This document shows positions 10,201-23,400 of a DNA stretch of 64,000 bases, one piece after another. Under the pieces are notes generated by a model. That model saw nothing but the letters and a program-made list of their open reading frames with translations, was not told the DNA's origin and did not search any database. The stretch is taken from NCBI GenBank assembly GCA_002633025.1, contig NMRB01000329.1, positions 312,725 through 376,724 of the forward strand. Direction: 5' to 3'. The DNA comes from Notospermus geniculatus (Eukaryota; Nemertea; Pilidiophora; Heteronemertea; Lineidae). Position 1 is the first letter of the stretch, and the number at the start of each line of letters is the position of its first letter. Both the position numbers and the translations under genes were made by a program.

Positions 10201-13200
10201 TGTGAGGCTGTAGGTGAACAAGGAAAGTGGATGGCCAATCAGAGGAGCAGATTGCTGTTTCTGTGAGGCTGTAGGTGAACAAGGAAAGTGGATGGCCAAT
10301 CAGAGCAGCAGATTGCTGTTTCTGCGAGGCGGCAGTTGACAAAGAAGAGGAAAGGTAGTTTAAAGATGTACCTGGAGATCATTTTCTGAGCTCATCTCAG
10401 CCGTGATATTCCCACCATCCTGACTAGATTCCTCCCCCAGTTTCTCTGCCCTTTCCTTCTGTTTTGTCCTCCGTCCCTCTATCGCTCCCTGGTGCATGTT
10501 CCTTTTAGACTTCATGATGCTGAAGGCAGTGTTCTTATTGCTGGTGTTGATTTCAAAAATGGTCTGCAAACAGGAATATGATCATTTTAACAACTGAAAA
10601 TACTCCGTTTAGGTTCAACATGAAAGAGCTGAATGTGAAACATGGGACAAAGTGACATCTGCCATCTCATCACAAGGATTCTGTGTGTAAGACCAAAAGG
10701 TAAGACGCTCTGTGGACCAACTGTATTTGAATCTTTCCATCAGGATCAGGGCCAAAGCATCATTGACCTCCTTCCCCCCCCAACCTCCCCCCCCCCCCCA
10801 AGTAAGAAGAGGCCATCTCAAGCTAATGTTCCTCACTTGGATGGGGTCTTTTACTTGCCCTTGCAAAGATACAAGGTGCCACGGCTTACTGTCCCATGCG
10901 ACGGACTAAAGATGGACAGGCCCAAACCCAACCTGTCATCTCCTGACACTCACATTGTTAGGTCGGTATGCTTTCATCGACTCCAGTAGCCGAGTCCGAC
11001 TGTCCTCTTCCTCAGCGTTAACATCTCCAAACACGGGATGGATGGCGATCACGTCCTGTTTCCTCTCCTTCATTCTCTTGATCGACTCATTAGAGGGCGC
11101 TGGACGCGATCTTTGATACTGCTTCATAGCCTTCTCAGAGACGGTAAACTGACCTTTCTGTGAGGGGAGAGAAGACTCTTACTATTAACAGGCTCCTTTG
11201 GTTTACTCAGCGACGGATCCTGATTTTGGAAAAGGGGGGACCCCCGTGCTAGGAACATTGAAATTAGTGCACCGAATCCCAGAATTTTATGTTCGATTTT
11301 ACAAATTTGTTCGCCAAAAGAGGGAGCCCGTGCCAGGGGCACCTCCCTCTGGATCTGCTCCTGTGACTTCATGTATTCATCTCAAATCATGGGTCTGAAC
11401 TAATGCCAAGCTTAGTTCTGCATCAATTGGCAGGGCAACCAATACACAGAGATATCGTTGACAACTACATCCCGGAATAATTTTCCTAAAGGCCAATCCT
11501 CTCTGGATAACCAGTCCCTTAGATTAACCTAATCCTAAAACAAGTCATCTGTACGACCCCACACAACCTCAAGGCTTCAGTCAGTGGAGGGAACCAATGC
11601 TGAGTGAAGGAGTTACCACTCTGTATCATCAGCAGAGTGAGCAAGCCTTGACCTACCAGATCACTGTTGTTTGCCAGATATTTCCTGATATTGTCATCTT
11701 CATCATCAACGACAGTCTGCGGGGCGCAACCATAAACACCATCATCATCTGAAAGAAACAGACGTCATGAGTGCTAGACAGCCAGGGTTTCTGCCAGAGG
11801 GTAAAATTCTGTACCCTTAAATTTTTCCAGGGTACGGATCCGTACCCTCAAAAACGTTGGGTAACCATTTTTCCATGACATGCTGGACGAAAACAAACAA
11901 CCGGCATGACCGGCGCGGGGATTTTATGCTTCAAAATATGCCTAAACATCGTTTAAAAGGTTTTAAAAAATCAAAAAAATTGCAAAAAAAATTTTCCAAA
12001 AACTTTTAAAAAATTTTTTTTTTCAAAAAGTTTTTTTTCCAAAAAAATTTTTCCAAATTTTTGAAGAAAAATTTTTTTCTTAATTTTTTTTTCAAAAAAT
12101 TTTTTTTTCAAAAAAAATTTTTCAAACAAATTTTCTTCAAAAATGATTGAAGAAAAAAATTTTTTTTCAAAAAAATTTTTTTCAAATTTTTGAAGAAAAT
12201 TTTTCTTAAAAAAATTTTTTTCAAAATTTTTTTCAAAAAAAAATTTTTGCAAAAAAATTTTCTTCCAAAAATGTTTTAAAAATTTTTTTCCAAAAAACAT
12301 TTTTTTTAGTCCGTACCCTTTTTTCCTGGCGGAAACCCTGACAGCGGATATTCTGGTTGTGGCACTCAGCAAAACTCAGACACTGTGCACAAGAGCCACA
12401 GGAGTCGCATGACGACCAGCGAACATCAGATCTCAAGTCATTCAAAACTGAAGTCAACGCTGACATGTACTTGGATAATTACGGTAGTCATAGAAAGGAA
12501 GAGAGATGTCCCAACTTACCTTTTTTACTTGAGGTAGTTGCATATTTCATTGGACGACCAAGGAAGAGGTGAAGATCTAACACGTATGGAATCTCATCTT
12601 GAGCTACGAGGGAATACGCCGTCCCACTCCGTCCAGCACGGGCCACTCGCCCTGGAACAGACATGGAACATGACAACTGTGTCTCTGAGCAGTTCTCTGA
12701 CTCTCTAGTTGAAAGAGGTCCATTACATGTCCCTGTATGTCCTTATCAGAATATGAGTTGATTTGGTTTCTGACTTGAACCTGATACTCACCAACTCTAT
12801 GAACAAACAACTTTGACTTCCCCGGGAAGTGATAATTAATCACGTTATCCAACATTGGAATGTCGATCCCCCTAGCGGCAAGATCTGTAACTATCAAAAC
12901 CATGGTTTGTTTTTTCTGGAACTTGGCGACATGGATCTTCCTCGCCGTCTGATCGAGGGCGCTGTAGATGTAAGCACAGCTGATACCAGCTTCTTTCAGC
13001 AACTGAAAATAAACCATTGATTTTTAGTTCTGCAAGTTTCACCTGAATAAAGAGTATTTGATACTGGGTTCTGAGCAATGCTAGTTTTACCGGTATGTTG
13101 TGTCAAGCCATTTTGTTGAAGTTACGTTGACTTGGACTATAGTCTGCCACATTTGGTATAAGTGAGAAGAAATTTAGTCGAAGAAAACGCGAACGTACCA

Positions 13201-15977
13201 TGTTCAAGAACTCGACATGATGTTTTGTGGCAGCAAATACAACAGTCTGAGCCTTTGGGGAGATAACATTCTGCAGCAAGTGAAGCAACAGGGCTGGCTT
13301 GTCATCGTCTCGACATTGAAGAAAGGCAAGCTGGAAAATAAAGTAGGACAGACTCAGATGCCACGCTTAGAACATCATATTTTAGCTCCCTCTCAAAATG
13401 TAAATCCACAAACTCCTCAACTCATTAGAAAACCCACCACGATGGATATCATGTTTTGCAGTAACCAAGCCAACAGTCACAGCTGATGGAGGGATGGCAA
13501 CCTAGATCTTCTCTCACCTGGAGATTCTCACTTAGCTTTGTGTCGACATCAAGACGTATGAGAGTTGGATCATGGAGACCGGCCTTGGCAAAGTCAACCA
13601 GCAGCTTTGGAAGAGTAGCGGAGAAAAGCAACGTCTGCCGTGAATCTGGGAGTCGTTTGATGATTTCTTCAAGCTGTTCTTGGAAACCCATCTCAAATAA
13701 TCTGAAAATAAACATCAGAACGTCAGCGGGGTCACATCAAAAATATTGCTTTGCTTGAATCATTGTTGTCCTGGTTATGGTAGCAGAGAACATCAAATAT
13801 CTCAGCTGGTCGGTAGAATTCCGGTGTAGCGAGAACAAATTCTTAAGAATGTAAGTCCGCAACACTATACATGTCGTTGAACTTCTGCTGCAGTTTCGAA
13901 CCGCTACCCACTATGTCACCCACACTCCGCTACCCACTACGTTACCCACACTCGGCACTCCTATAGCACCGGACTTTGATTCCAGGGGACTATGATCCCT
14001 GGCACACCAGTCAAGTTGAGTTCAGCTTCTTGTGGCCTTTCTTCGATATCAATTTCCTTCTCTTTAGTGACAAGACAACGTTATCATCCACAGCAGTCAC
14101 GTTCACCTTACCTGTCAGCTTCATCAAACACGATGTATTCCACGGCTGACAGCTTCATGTCCATCTCCATGACAACATGCAGGAATCGACCAGGAGTTGC
14201 TATGATGCTGGAAGAAATCAATGAGAAGTCACTACAGCAGTCAGTCGATTCCAAAATGATTCATTTTTGAGATAAATATGTTAGTCATAGACACTAGCAG
14301 CAGAGAAAGTGTAGAGTGCTAGCTGGACAAGGAAATTTTTTTGCCTTCTTAAATACACAAGGATCTGTCAGGCACGCAACAAGGTCAACTCACATGTCAG
14401 GATTCTCATGAAGTGCGGCAAACTGATCTTCAAGCCTGGAGGGAGAAAAGAGGGGTACACTACGTTAAAGAAGAAACCCCACTAGGTAACCATGAAAGAG
14501 CGAGACGGCCATGTCACGCAAGGCAGCACTTTTTTCGATTTGAATGTCACAGTGTTGTAATCTCAGATCTTGATTCATCTGACACGAATTTATACGATAT
14601 GAAAACTCTCGATAACTATGCTGTTCGATGATATCTCATTCCTAACTTACTTATCTCCACCCAGGACAAGTGCTGCTCGAAGACTTGTAAACTTCCCAAG
14701 CTGAAAAGAATGGAAATGCACAACATTGGCATGTTTTCAAAACTTATTGTTCAGGAGTCTGTTACATTATCAACTACAGAATCAATAGAAAATGATTTGT
14801 TCCATTTGTCAACTCAGGGATTCAAGTGCCGCAGACATTCTATCCTATTCAGTTGTCTTACCTCTTTTGTGAACTTCAGTGTTTGAAGTGCCAGTTCCCT
14901 CGTGGGAGACATAATCAGTGCCCTCGCTCCTGATTTCGCAGTGTGTGTCTTCAACTTTTCAAACATCGGAATGAGGAATGCAGCTGTTTTACCACTCCCA
15001 GTCCTCGCCATGGCAACCACATCTTTACCATCCATGATAATAGGAATTGTCTGAAATAACAAGTTAGTACCAATCTCTACCAAAAGGGGTCAGAAGGTGA
15101 TTCAATCTCCCCATCTTTGAACAAGAATCTACAGAACAGGTTTCCTCTGATCCAGTTTATCTCCTGCATTTTACTACATTTGCCAACTAGGCCTCTGGAC
15201 TCCAGAGCCAAAGATGCAAAACTCCGTGCTTTGAGCAGTGATTTTTGGACAATAAACATTTCCATACCTTCCGCTGAATTGGTGTAGGGATCTTGTAACC
15301 CTTCCTTGTGACCCCCTTGAACACAAAATGTGACAGTCCCATCGATTGGAATCCACCCGATTTCTTCTTCTTCCTGTTTTGTTGCATCACCAGTTTCCTG
15401 GTGTCTGTCACTTCATCAGAATCATCCTCATCACTGTCCGCCTCCCCAGGCCTAGAGATGACATCCTCACTTCCACTATCATGAGCAAGCTGCTCTGTGA
15501 TATCCATCTCAAGTTCATCTCCCTGTAAATGGATCAATGATCGCTACTTAATATGATACGAATCCATCCCCATGGTGATAACAATATGAATTAATACTGA
15601 TATAGGCCTACTACTTTTGACCATGATATCCAAATGAGTGCTGGCCGCTGGAAATGAATTCCTATTAAAAATGCCTGTACCACCGTCCGACCGGTAGGCC
15701 TATATCAAGCAACAGGTTCAGGACTATAACAATATTAACATAATATAGGCATGATGTTCATCCATAGCATAGTGTAGTCTGCATACATGCATAACATGTA
15801 CATAGGCTAGTGCATGAGGCGATGACTCGGATGAGCACCACTGTACGGTACTGTGTACACACACGTGTGTGTTCGCTTGTCTTCGATCTTCATCACACCT
15901 ACCGGGTCAGATTTGGCCTTTGTCACCGTTGATACACTTTTAAACTTCAAATTTGATTTTTTATTATTCTTCCCCAT
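7262..15977 (-). CDS. DDX54: ATP-dependent DEAD-box RNA helicase DDX54
   Basis: Eighteen exons: 15903-15977, 15268-15522, 14862-15050, 14651-14700, 14394-14435, 14112-14207, 13518-13701, 13199-13330, 12792-13002, 12520-12651, 11657-11748, 10954-11157, 10372-10563, 9690-9838, 9267-9371, 8670-8780, 8135-8280, 7262-7575. All use GT-AG and stay in frame for 892 codons, close to the human protein. Helicase motifs appear in order: GFQSMGLS Q-motif region, ARTGSGKT (125-132, ATP binding), [16 protein letters not shown] (232-235), SAT (263-265), [11 protein letters not shown] and [13 protein letters not shown] (from 409). The C-terminal tail keeps the family words [20 protein letters not shown] and [12 protein letters not shown]54 is a nucleolar helicase linked to ribosome production and to nuclear-receptor co-repression; that role is family knowledge. 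The tail carries tandem SSRGKGV repeats and a doubled GVQVMGG. Introns hold MITEs and a 61-bp minisatellite. Confidence 0.96.
7283..7371 (-). repeat. 21-bp coding tandem repeat in the DDX54 C-terminus
   Basis: Four copies of a 21-bp unit encode SSRGKGV (one variant SSHGKGV, one SSRGKGA) just before the terminal GMKRRR. The period is a multiple of three, so copy number can change without breaking the frame. Basic Gly/Arg/Ser repeats fit an RNA-binding or nucleolar tail. Confidence 0.85.
7649..7828. mobile_element. MITE with TACAGTGGAACCTC ends, TA target
   Basis: The arms TACAGTGGAACCTC and GAGGTTCCACTGTA are perfect inverted repeats. Repeated GGACACCTC-type words lie inside and TA borders both ends, which suits Tc1/mariner-type insertion. 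A decayed copy lies at 19185-19366. It sits in the last intron of DDX54. Confidence 0.75.
8857..8962. mobile_element. GGGCC..ATTC foldback element, copy 1
   Basis: The two halves form an imperfect inverted repeat: GGGCCGTATTCCAG, GCTTCCTCAACTCTAAG, then the reverse ending in AGAATACAGACC. Relatives with the same end type lie at 27859-27958 and 40539-40654. It is non-coding and lies in a DDX54 intron. Confidence 0.6.
9888..10345. repeat. 61-bp minisatellite in DDX54 intron, about 7.5 copies
   Basis: Units begin GCTGTTTCTGTGAGGC at 9888, 9949, 10010, 10071, 10132, 10193 and 10254, with a degenerate partial unit at 10315. Every unit contains GGCCAATCAGAG, a CCAAT-box-like word. Neighbouring units alternate between GAGGAGCAG and GAGCAGCAG, which suggests growth by copying a two-unit block. 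The repeat lies between the exons 10372-10563 and 9690-9838. Confidence 0.9.
10801..10905. repeat. Dispersed SINE-like repeat, copy 1
   Basis: The stretch is about 85 percent similar by eye to 33393-33516. They share CTTTTACTTGCCCTTGCAAA and ACTGTCCCATG. On the minus strand it reads GGGCAAGTAAAAGACCCC, a word I recall from short interspersed elements of marine invertebrates. No target duplication is clear. Confidence 0.5.
11208..11363. mobile_element. CAGTGGCGGATCC foldback family, copy 2
   Basis: The ends CAGCGACGGATCC and GGATCTGCTCCTG are degenerate versions of the complete copy at 40331-40495. The inner CTAGGAACATTGAAATT is also shared with the other copies. Flanks TTACT and TGACT may be a mutated 5-bp target duplication. 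It lies in a DDX54 intron. Confidence 0.65.
11783..12340. mobile_element. MITE with CAGGGTTTCTGCCAG ends, 5-bp target duplication, A/T-rich core
   Basis: The start CAGGGTTTCTGCCAG and end GGCGGAAACCCTG are inverted repeats, flanked by ACAGC at 11778-11782 and 12341-12345. Its interior from about 11955 to 12310 is a 350-bp run of alternating A and T blocks such as TTTTTTCAAAAAAATTT. It is the same family as 6678-6820. Confidence 0.8.
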
Positions 15978-17468
15978 GGCTTTAAATTGAATTTTTCCCT
16001 CGCAAAATAAGCAAATACTGAGTTTTATCGAGAAAAAAAAATTCAGACGCGCGTGGCTTCCATGGGGGCTGCCATTTTGTTGTTGGACTGGTCCCCTGCC
16101 CTCAGTACGTTTCGCTGTACACACAAAAAGCATTATGAGGGTAGAGAAGTAGTCTACGTAAGAAGTTGCAATGCATTATCTCCGCTTTGCCCGGCTTCGT
16201 CCATCCTCCACCTACAGCCAGGTCGAAAGGCATGACCGCTGCCCAGATTACCACGACTTGAGCATGCGGGGCACCGGACTGCCCATCGAATTATTCTCCT
16301 TTTGACTACAGATAGAAACCAGATTTTGCTCTGAGCCAGACATCGCCAATGTCTGCTCCATTTGCCCCCTTTTCCCGGGGGGGGGGGGGGGGGGGGGGGG
16401 GGNNNNNNNNNNNNNNNNNNNNNNNNNNNNNNNNNNNNNNNNNNNNNNNNNNNNNNNNNNNNNNNNNNNNNNNNNNNNNNNNGGGGGGTGGGGAGGGTGT
16501 CTTCTGTCATTCCTTGATCTTTGTGTTGCTTACTAGTATTCGTCTCCGAATTTCGCTAGTTTTCGACCAGTTTCTAGTAGATATCCCAAAAGTGCTTGCT
16601 TCTCTATATATAACTTCTCTCTATATATAACTTCTCATTATGCATATAATTTACTAACACATTGATACAACAAAAAAATAAATTACACGTGGTCTGATCA
16701 TTTACACTCTTGTGGAATTAACAATAGAATATTAGACAGTCATGATTAAATATAACAAACAGTGTGTACAGAATACATAACTCGGAATGCTAGTGGTTGA
16801 TTCCTGATCACATAGGATTGATTCAACCAATGAAATTGGGTACTAGGATGTGGAGACGGAAAATGGCCGTGATATCAGCACTGCCCCCTATTGCACATAA
16901 CACAAACATCATCGTATGGCAACAAGCTGATTTCAACGTTTTGTGATAATTACAGATGGTCTACATGTGAATTTCATCTTTTGAGATTCATGTCCGTAGA
17001 ATTTCAACATTGAGGCACTAAAAACAATGCAGTGCATCTTAATTATTTCATGTGACTGTAAATGAGCTGGAATGTAATGTTTGCAAAACTGATTACTTAA
17101 TGCAAGAGGTTAACAATGAAAGGTGCTTATATAATAGATTATAATCTTACAACGTTCAACAACTAAGTGACCAAAGTACTTCCCAACAAATTCTCAAAGC
17201 CTACAGACAACTTGGTCCCAACTGAACCAGGATTGTACACATTTTATGTAAGTACTGGTAGGCCTAACTTACTTCAAAGAAGCATGGGATGGTGACCAGA
17301 GCCATGACATGACATGTTGAAGACAGTGAAATACATGAAGACATGGATCCTCTGATGTGGACTGACATCGAACCCAAAATAACAACATCGACTGAACTAC
17401 CCAAAAACCCAACACCGCTGATGATTTAACATATCACTATTGAGTACTGGGTTTGGGATGAAATAACA
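15978..17468. other. Intergenic region between DDX54 and GGT, with an 80-base gap
   Basis: The region holds the upstream side of DDX54, a run of 22 G at 16381-16402, an 80-N gap at 16403-16482 and further G. A fragment of the CGTCTCCGAATTTCGC inverted-repeat family lies at about 16538. From 16600 to 17468 it is AT-rich with no gene seen; this is where the GGT 3' UTR should lie. Confidence 0.5.
16403..16482. other. Assembly gap of 80 N between G homopolymers
   Basis: Eighty N are flanked by 22 G on the left and 6 G on the right. Homopolymer G tracts probably stopped the assembly here. A similar short gap, four N inside a C run, lies at 20817-20820, and another C run with N at 42061. Confidence 0.95.
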
Positions 17469-20400
17469 CTAGAATTTTGAGGGCGCTCCACCACCGCGAG
17501 GGTCCACGTAGGCAGATATCGTATCATTCACTTTAGAGACAGCGGAGACAATGTTGATTGGTTCTGGAGCTTGTTGTACTTTATTGCGGAGACCTTTCAG
17601 ATATGTAATAACCTCTTGTTTAAAGTTTTCTGCAAGAAGAAAGATTCTTTATGATCGTGTATCAACCAAGAGATATTTTGAGCACAAGGATGCCTCCATA
17701 CTTGTAGCATGCCAATTTACAGTGGCTGTTTGTTCTTTGAACAAAGTCTGGTACTTACTCTCATATTCTGTGACGTAAGGAAAGAGTTGATTGTGAACAC
17801 GAGGCTTGTCAATAGCTTTGGAAAGAGTGTCTCCCCCGACGAGGTAGTTTAAGAGAACATTAACCACACCTGAAAGTAAAACCAGTTATGATAAGCAGAG
17901 AGGGTTCGATCGTAAATGACCCAAGATTCTCAGGATGCTCAACATCATGATCCTTATGAAAGGGTTTGTTGAAGAAACACTGGTACGGTCGACTTCCACT
18001 TGATAGTCAAGGTCTGCACATTCATGTAGAGAGGACAGGAAGGTCTGCACATTCATGTAGAGAGGACAGGAAGGTCTGCACATTCATGTAGAGAGGACAG
18101 GAAGGTCTGCACATTCATGTAGAGAGGACAGGAGAACTCACCAGTTAATATTTTAGTTCCATTAGTTGCACCAACAGCCATGCGTCGTCCACATTTATGA
18201 TCAGTGGTCATGACTAAAGTTGGCACCATGCTAGAAAGGGGGCGCTTTCCACGTGCAATCTCATTAGCCTAGAGAGAAACAAAATAAAAGGAGGGACACG
18301 TCAAAAAAGAGCATATCCTGACAATCGAGATGCTTTTGAGAAGTTAGGATTTGAACCCTGGCCACCTGTTCCACAATCTAACACTCTTTTTCTTGACTAA
18401 AGCTCTCTCTGTTATGAACACTTGATAAAACAAACTTGCTCGAGCCACGTCTCATACCTACCGGACTCGCTGGCATGCCAAACTTCGATTTCTGTCCTGG
18501 GATGGAAAAGTCCGCCATCTCATTATTGAGGATGATGCCTCCTTTAGTCATCAGTTTAGCACCGAACCAGAAGTTGATAGTGCTGAAAGAGACGACACGT
18601 GATCAGAACCAGAAGTTAATAGTGCTGAAAGAGACGACACGTGATCAGATCAACTTCATCTTGCTATCGTTGGCGACATCAAAAATCTCTAAGCATATCT
18701 GATGGATGGGAGTGGTATTACACCATCGTGAAGTGAGAGAGTGGGGACAGAAGGGGTACCGATGTTAAAGCTTGGTGGTTTACAGAGTATTCCACAGAAT
18801 CCGTGAAGAAACGAGGACTTACCTTGTGACACTGACAAACAACTCATTTGTATCAACCACGGCTACTTGAGATGTACCTCCACTTGGCTTCGAATAGAAC
18901 TGTGTGTAGTAGTTTTGAGGAAACACCTTTGTATCATCAATCTTCAGACGGAGTTCGTCCGCCAGATCATCACTTGAAATACGACAGAGAAATCGGGCAT
19001 GAAGGACCAAAGAAATCAGGCATGAAGGACCAAGCAGGGCTTTCCATTTGACGGGCGCGAAAATGTGCATGTGCCTCGCAAACAATAGAAATTCTATTGT
19101 TTGCAAGGCGCATGCACATTTTAGCGCACATCAAACGGAAAGGCCTGACCAAGCCGTGTGGTAGGAAGATTTGAGAGGGTTGAATAGCAGTGAAACCTCA
19201 TCATTAAGAACACCTTTGTGACTGACCGATGGTGTCCTTAATTGAGAGGTATCTTGATAACAGAGGTCATAATGAGTAGAAATGACTTGTTTGGGGCTGG
19301 ACTTTGGTGTCCTTCACACACACAGATGTCCTGGCTAAGGTGTCCGCTGAGGAAGGTTCGGCTGTACATGAATCAAGGACACCGGATCTTGATGACCTGA
19401 TTTACACCGTTGGAAAATTTCTGAGCCAAAATAAGGATGACGATATTGATGAATGATGGTGACAATCATGGTGCTGATATACCAACCAGATGATGATGAT
19501 GATGATGATGACGTACCTTATCATTCTCTCTGTGATGTTTTCCATGAGTTTGTTGTGAGCAGGATCAGCGAGCATCAGACGCTGACCGTAGCCAAACTTA
19601 AAAGCCTGTGAGTAAAAATATCATACAAGTTAGACTATGACTGTAGCCAAACATCGAAAGTTGCGAAAGGAACACTGGAATAATTTCGTTGCATATTTAA
19701 TACGGCAAAACTTGTGTCACCGAGAAACATGTTTTGAAAGATTCCATATCACACCTCGATGAGTCGTCCGTATGTCATCGAGTCCAACGAGTCAGACGTC
19801 AAGTTGTAACCCTTCATGATGTTTAGCATGAGGAGTAGTGCTGGTCCACTGGACGGAGGAGGGGTCGTGTAGATGGTGTAGTCTGAAATGAGATCAAAAC
19901 ATCATGGACTGATGCCAGAATGGCACTCCCCTGATGCAAGTCGACTAATCTGAACTAGTTGAGTAGTGAGGGTAACCTGGAGTAACGCAGCAGACTTTGT
20001 CAGGAGATTCAGTCCAGTTTTAGAAGCACCAAATTCTCTGATCAATGGCCCAAGGGATAACATTATGTCCTTTGCTGATGATCATGGACACAGGATGCCA
20101 GAGTTTTGAAGGAAGTGAGCTGAAAAGCAGCTGGACGAAGTGACAGAAGTAACTCTCACAACAAGCCTCACACATCAAGAGGATTGTATCACTTACCATA
20201 AAATTTCGTCTTGACAGGTTCCCGTGAGATAGCCTTGTAGGCCTTCAGGTCATCTTTACTCATCAGGCCACCGCTATTATGGATCTGCAACCAGCAAACA
20301 TCTCATTATTGATGGGATGGGTTGACAAAGGAATGCAATCAGCATCTAGAGACGGTTCTTGTATCCATGAAACTCTAAGTCATCTTTGTTGACTCTGGCC

Positions 20401-23400
20401 ACACAACTTTAGTTCATGGCCGACACAGACCTCACTGCTTTCTCTGAATACTCGAAGTCTGATTGTGTCATGAAATCACTTACAGTTTTGATGATATCAT
20501 CAGCAATGGTTCCAGAATAAAATGGCTCAATCCCCTCACTCGCGATCTGTTCCAGGGTATCTGCCAGTTTGGGCCGCTTTATGACGTCACCTTCTTTCAC
20601 AAATTTCTTATTTCTGACAAAGATCTTCTCGAGTTCTGGACTGTCTTGGAAGTCACTCACTTTCATATGGTGATCAAGAGAATGAGCTGGAACACAAAGT
20701 CTCATGATAACAAACTGACCATGACTTTTCAAAGAATATATGAATGGCTGCAACTCCCTGAAGCATAGCAGCAGCTGAGATCAATGCCACAGTTTAAACA
20801 CAGACCCCCCCCCCCCNNNNCCCCCCCCCCCCACATGCTGGAGACACGCAGGGACATGGAAGATCCAAAACACGACAGAACTCACCCAGGTTTCCACTGA
20901 CTTTGAAACCTTCCTTTGCCACTTGAACCGCTGGTTTGATGAGAGAACTCCATGATCGCCTGGAAACACACAATCAACAGTAGAAATCAGACTGTCATCG
21001 TAAAACTTCACCACGGTATGGATCATGCCAACATTTCTTGTCTATAATCAAAATACAGTACATGTAGCACTTGTCAATTTCAGAAGAAACATCAAACACT
21101 GATAGAATACTTTAAAAAAAAATAAAAACACTTACTTCCCATATTTGTCATGTGCCATCTTCATCCCTCGGAGTTCCCCAGGGACAGCGACAGCTTTACC
21201 TCCCTAAAGTCAAGATAAAGTCGTTGTCTCAGTTAGAATGACAGTGACAAGTCAAAATAACACCGATCTCCATGAAATATGGCAGCAACTTGTACACACT
21301 GTAATACCTGATCTTAGTCAAGATATGGATGATGCTGTAACGAGGCGGTTAGAAACCACAGGATGTTCAGATGTACAAGATTAATCAGGTTGTGTCATGC
21401 AATGAAATGTTCTCAGAATACATTGAATGGAGGTCACTGAAATTGTAATAATCAGACTCCGAAGTCGCAATTCTGTTTATTCTATGCTTTATTCGCAGTT
21501 TTGCACTGGAAATCGGCTTGCTGTAGGCCAACGCGGCAACACCCCCGATCACGCAGCACCCCGACATCATGATGCGTCCCTAACGACACCAGGGGCCATC
21601 TCCGCAGCTGATTCGTTGCAGCTCACCACCCCGAAGGCTCACTTTCCCAGGCCCAACCAGCTCAGGCCGCCACCCCTGCCCATAAAGTGCAGACTCCCAA
21701 AAATTTTACTGTAGGTCAAAACTTCAGGATATGGCTTGAACGTTTTAGTTTTTCCCTTGCGCGTTGATGAGAATTCTCCAGATCTTCACGGAGCTCTTGG
21801 ACGAATGCCGTAGTTTCCCTTGGTTACTCATGGTCAGGCCTCCGAAGGAGCAAGTCTACAGGTACGTTCATGACATCTCGTCACCGAAGACCATGGCATT
21901 AAGATTTGAATGTTTTGAGTCCTACGCAGACTTATGTAAGATTCCTCAGGTAGAATCAACAGAATTGCGACTTCTGAGTCCGATTATTATAAAATGCCCC
22001 TTCCATCAGTGGGCTTGAAAGTGCCTTAAATGGCCAACTGCCCTAGTAACTGGTACCTTATAAGCTGATTCCAGGTCCTTGCTGAACATGTTCTTGGTTG
22101 CATGTAGCGGTGCAGCCTCCCGCGCATCAATCACTTTGGTCGCTGATGTTTTATGGTCGTGAACGATCATAAAATGGCCACCACCGATACCAGAATGATG
22201 TGGGCTCACAACTCCAAGACAGAACATGGTGGCAATGGCGGCATCAACGGCTGAACCTCCGGCTTTCAGGGTATCGGTGCCAATCACAGAACATAGCTTA
22301 GATTCTGATGATACAGCCCCATGTGGTTCAATCTGGGCATGAGACAAAACAATGGTTAGTACTGGGAATCTGATGATACAGCCCCATGTGGTTCAATCTG
22401 GGCATGAGACAAAACGATGGTTAGTACTGGGAATCTGATGATACAGCCCCATGTAGTTCAATCTGGGCATGAGACAAAACGATGGTTACTGGGAATCACC
22501 AAGACAATGCCCAGAGGTCTGAGAGGCGTTGGAGGTGGTTATGCTGGTGGAACTACCACTACCAGGACTGATGAAAGATGAAAATCCATTCTAAATGTCT
22601 TCATGACTCAAAGTGATGAGAACGTTATTTGGCTAGGTGAGGGTGGGCTCGTTGGGGCAATCAACATTACAGCAGTCACCAGGACACCATCACCATTAAA
22701 CAAGGGTCTCACCTGTGGAGGACCGAGATATATCTGCATGATCAGAGCTGCTGTAATGACCACTGCGAACGCAGCACTTGATCCAATAATAACTTTGAGG
22801 CCTCCTCCCTTCTGCACACATCTGAAACAGGAAATGAGATGTACAATGTAGAATATGATCAGGACAGCAAATCTCCCACAGAGGTCTATTTTGATGTAGA
22901 GGGGTTTTCAGCCATTTCTAATGATTGGGCCTTGGCGTAGCAAAAAGAATGATCTTTGGTCAACAGGGAAGAGTCTGCTTTCAGTATTGGGCCTTGGTGT
23001 GGCAAAAAGAATGATCTTTGGCCAACAGGGAAGAGTCTGCTTTCAGTATTGGGCCTTGGTGTGGCAAAAAGAATGATCTTTGGTCAACAGGGAAGAGTCT
23101 GCTTTCAGTATTGGGCCTTGGTGTGGCAAAAAGAATGATCTTTGGCCAACAGGGAAGAGTCTGCTTTCAGTATTGGGCCTTGGTGTGGCAAAAAGAATGA
23201 TCTTTGGCCAACAGGGAAGAGTCTGCTTTCAGTATTGGGCCTTGGTGTGGCAAAAAGAATGATCTTTGGCCAACAGGGAAGAGTCTGCTTTCAGTATTGG
23301 GCCTTGGTGTGGCAAAAAGAATGATCTTTGGCCAACAGGGAAGAGTCTGCTTTCAGTATTGGGCCTTGGTGTGGCAAAAAGAATGATCTTTGGCCAACAG

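Noticed and set aside
9934-10299. Series of 60-codon minus-strand frames
   Set aside because: They arise from the 61-bp repeat in a DDX54 intron; the true exons on either side are in another frame relation.
11971-12372. 133-codon frame of F, K, E and N
   Set aside because: It is the A/T-block core of a MITE; composition only.
16154-16630. Frames spanning the G run and N gap
   Set aside because: They run through unknown bases and carry no real information.
22600-22860. Plus-strand frames at 22603-22851 and 25668-25916
   Set aside because: They are antisense shadows of GGT exon 3, which has splice sites and the membrane segment on the minus strand.
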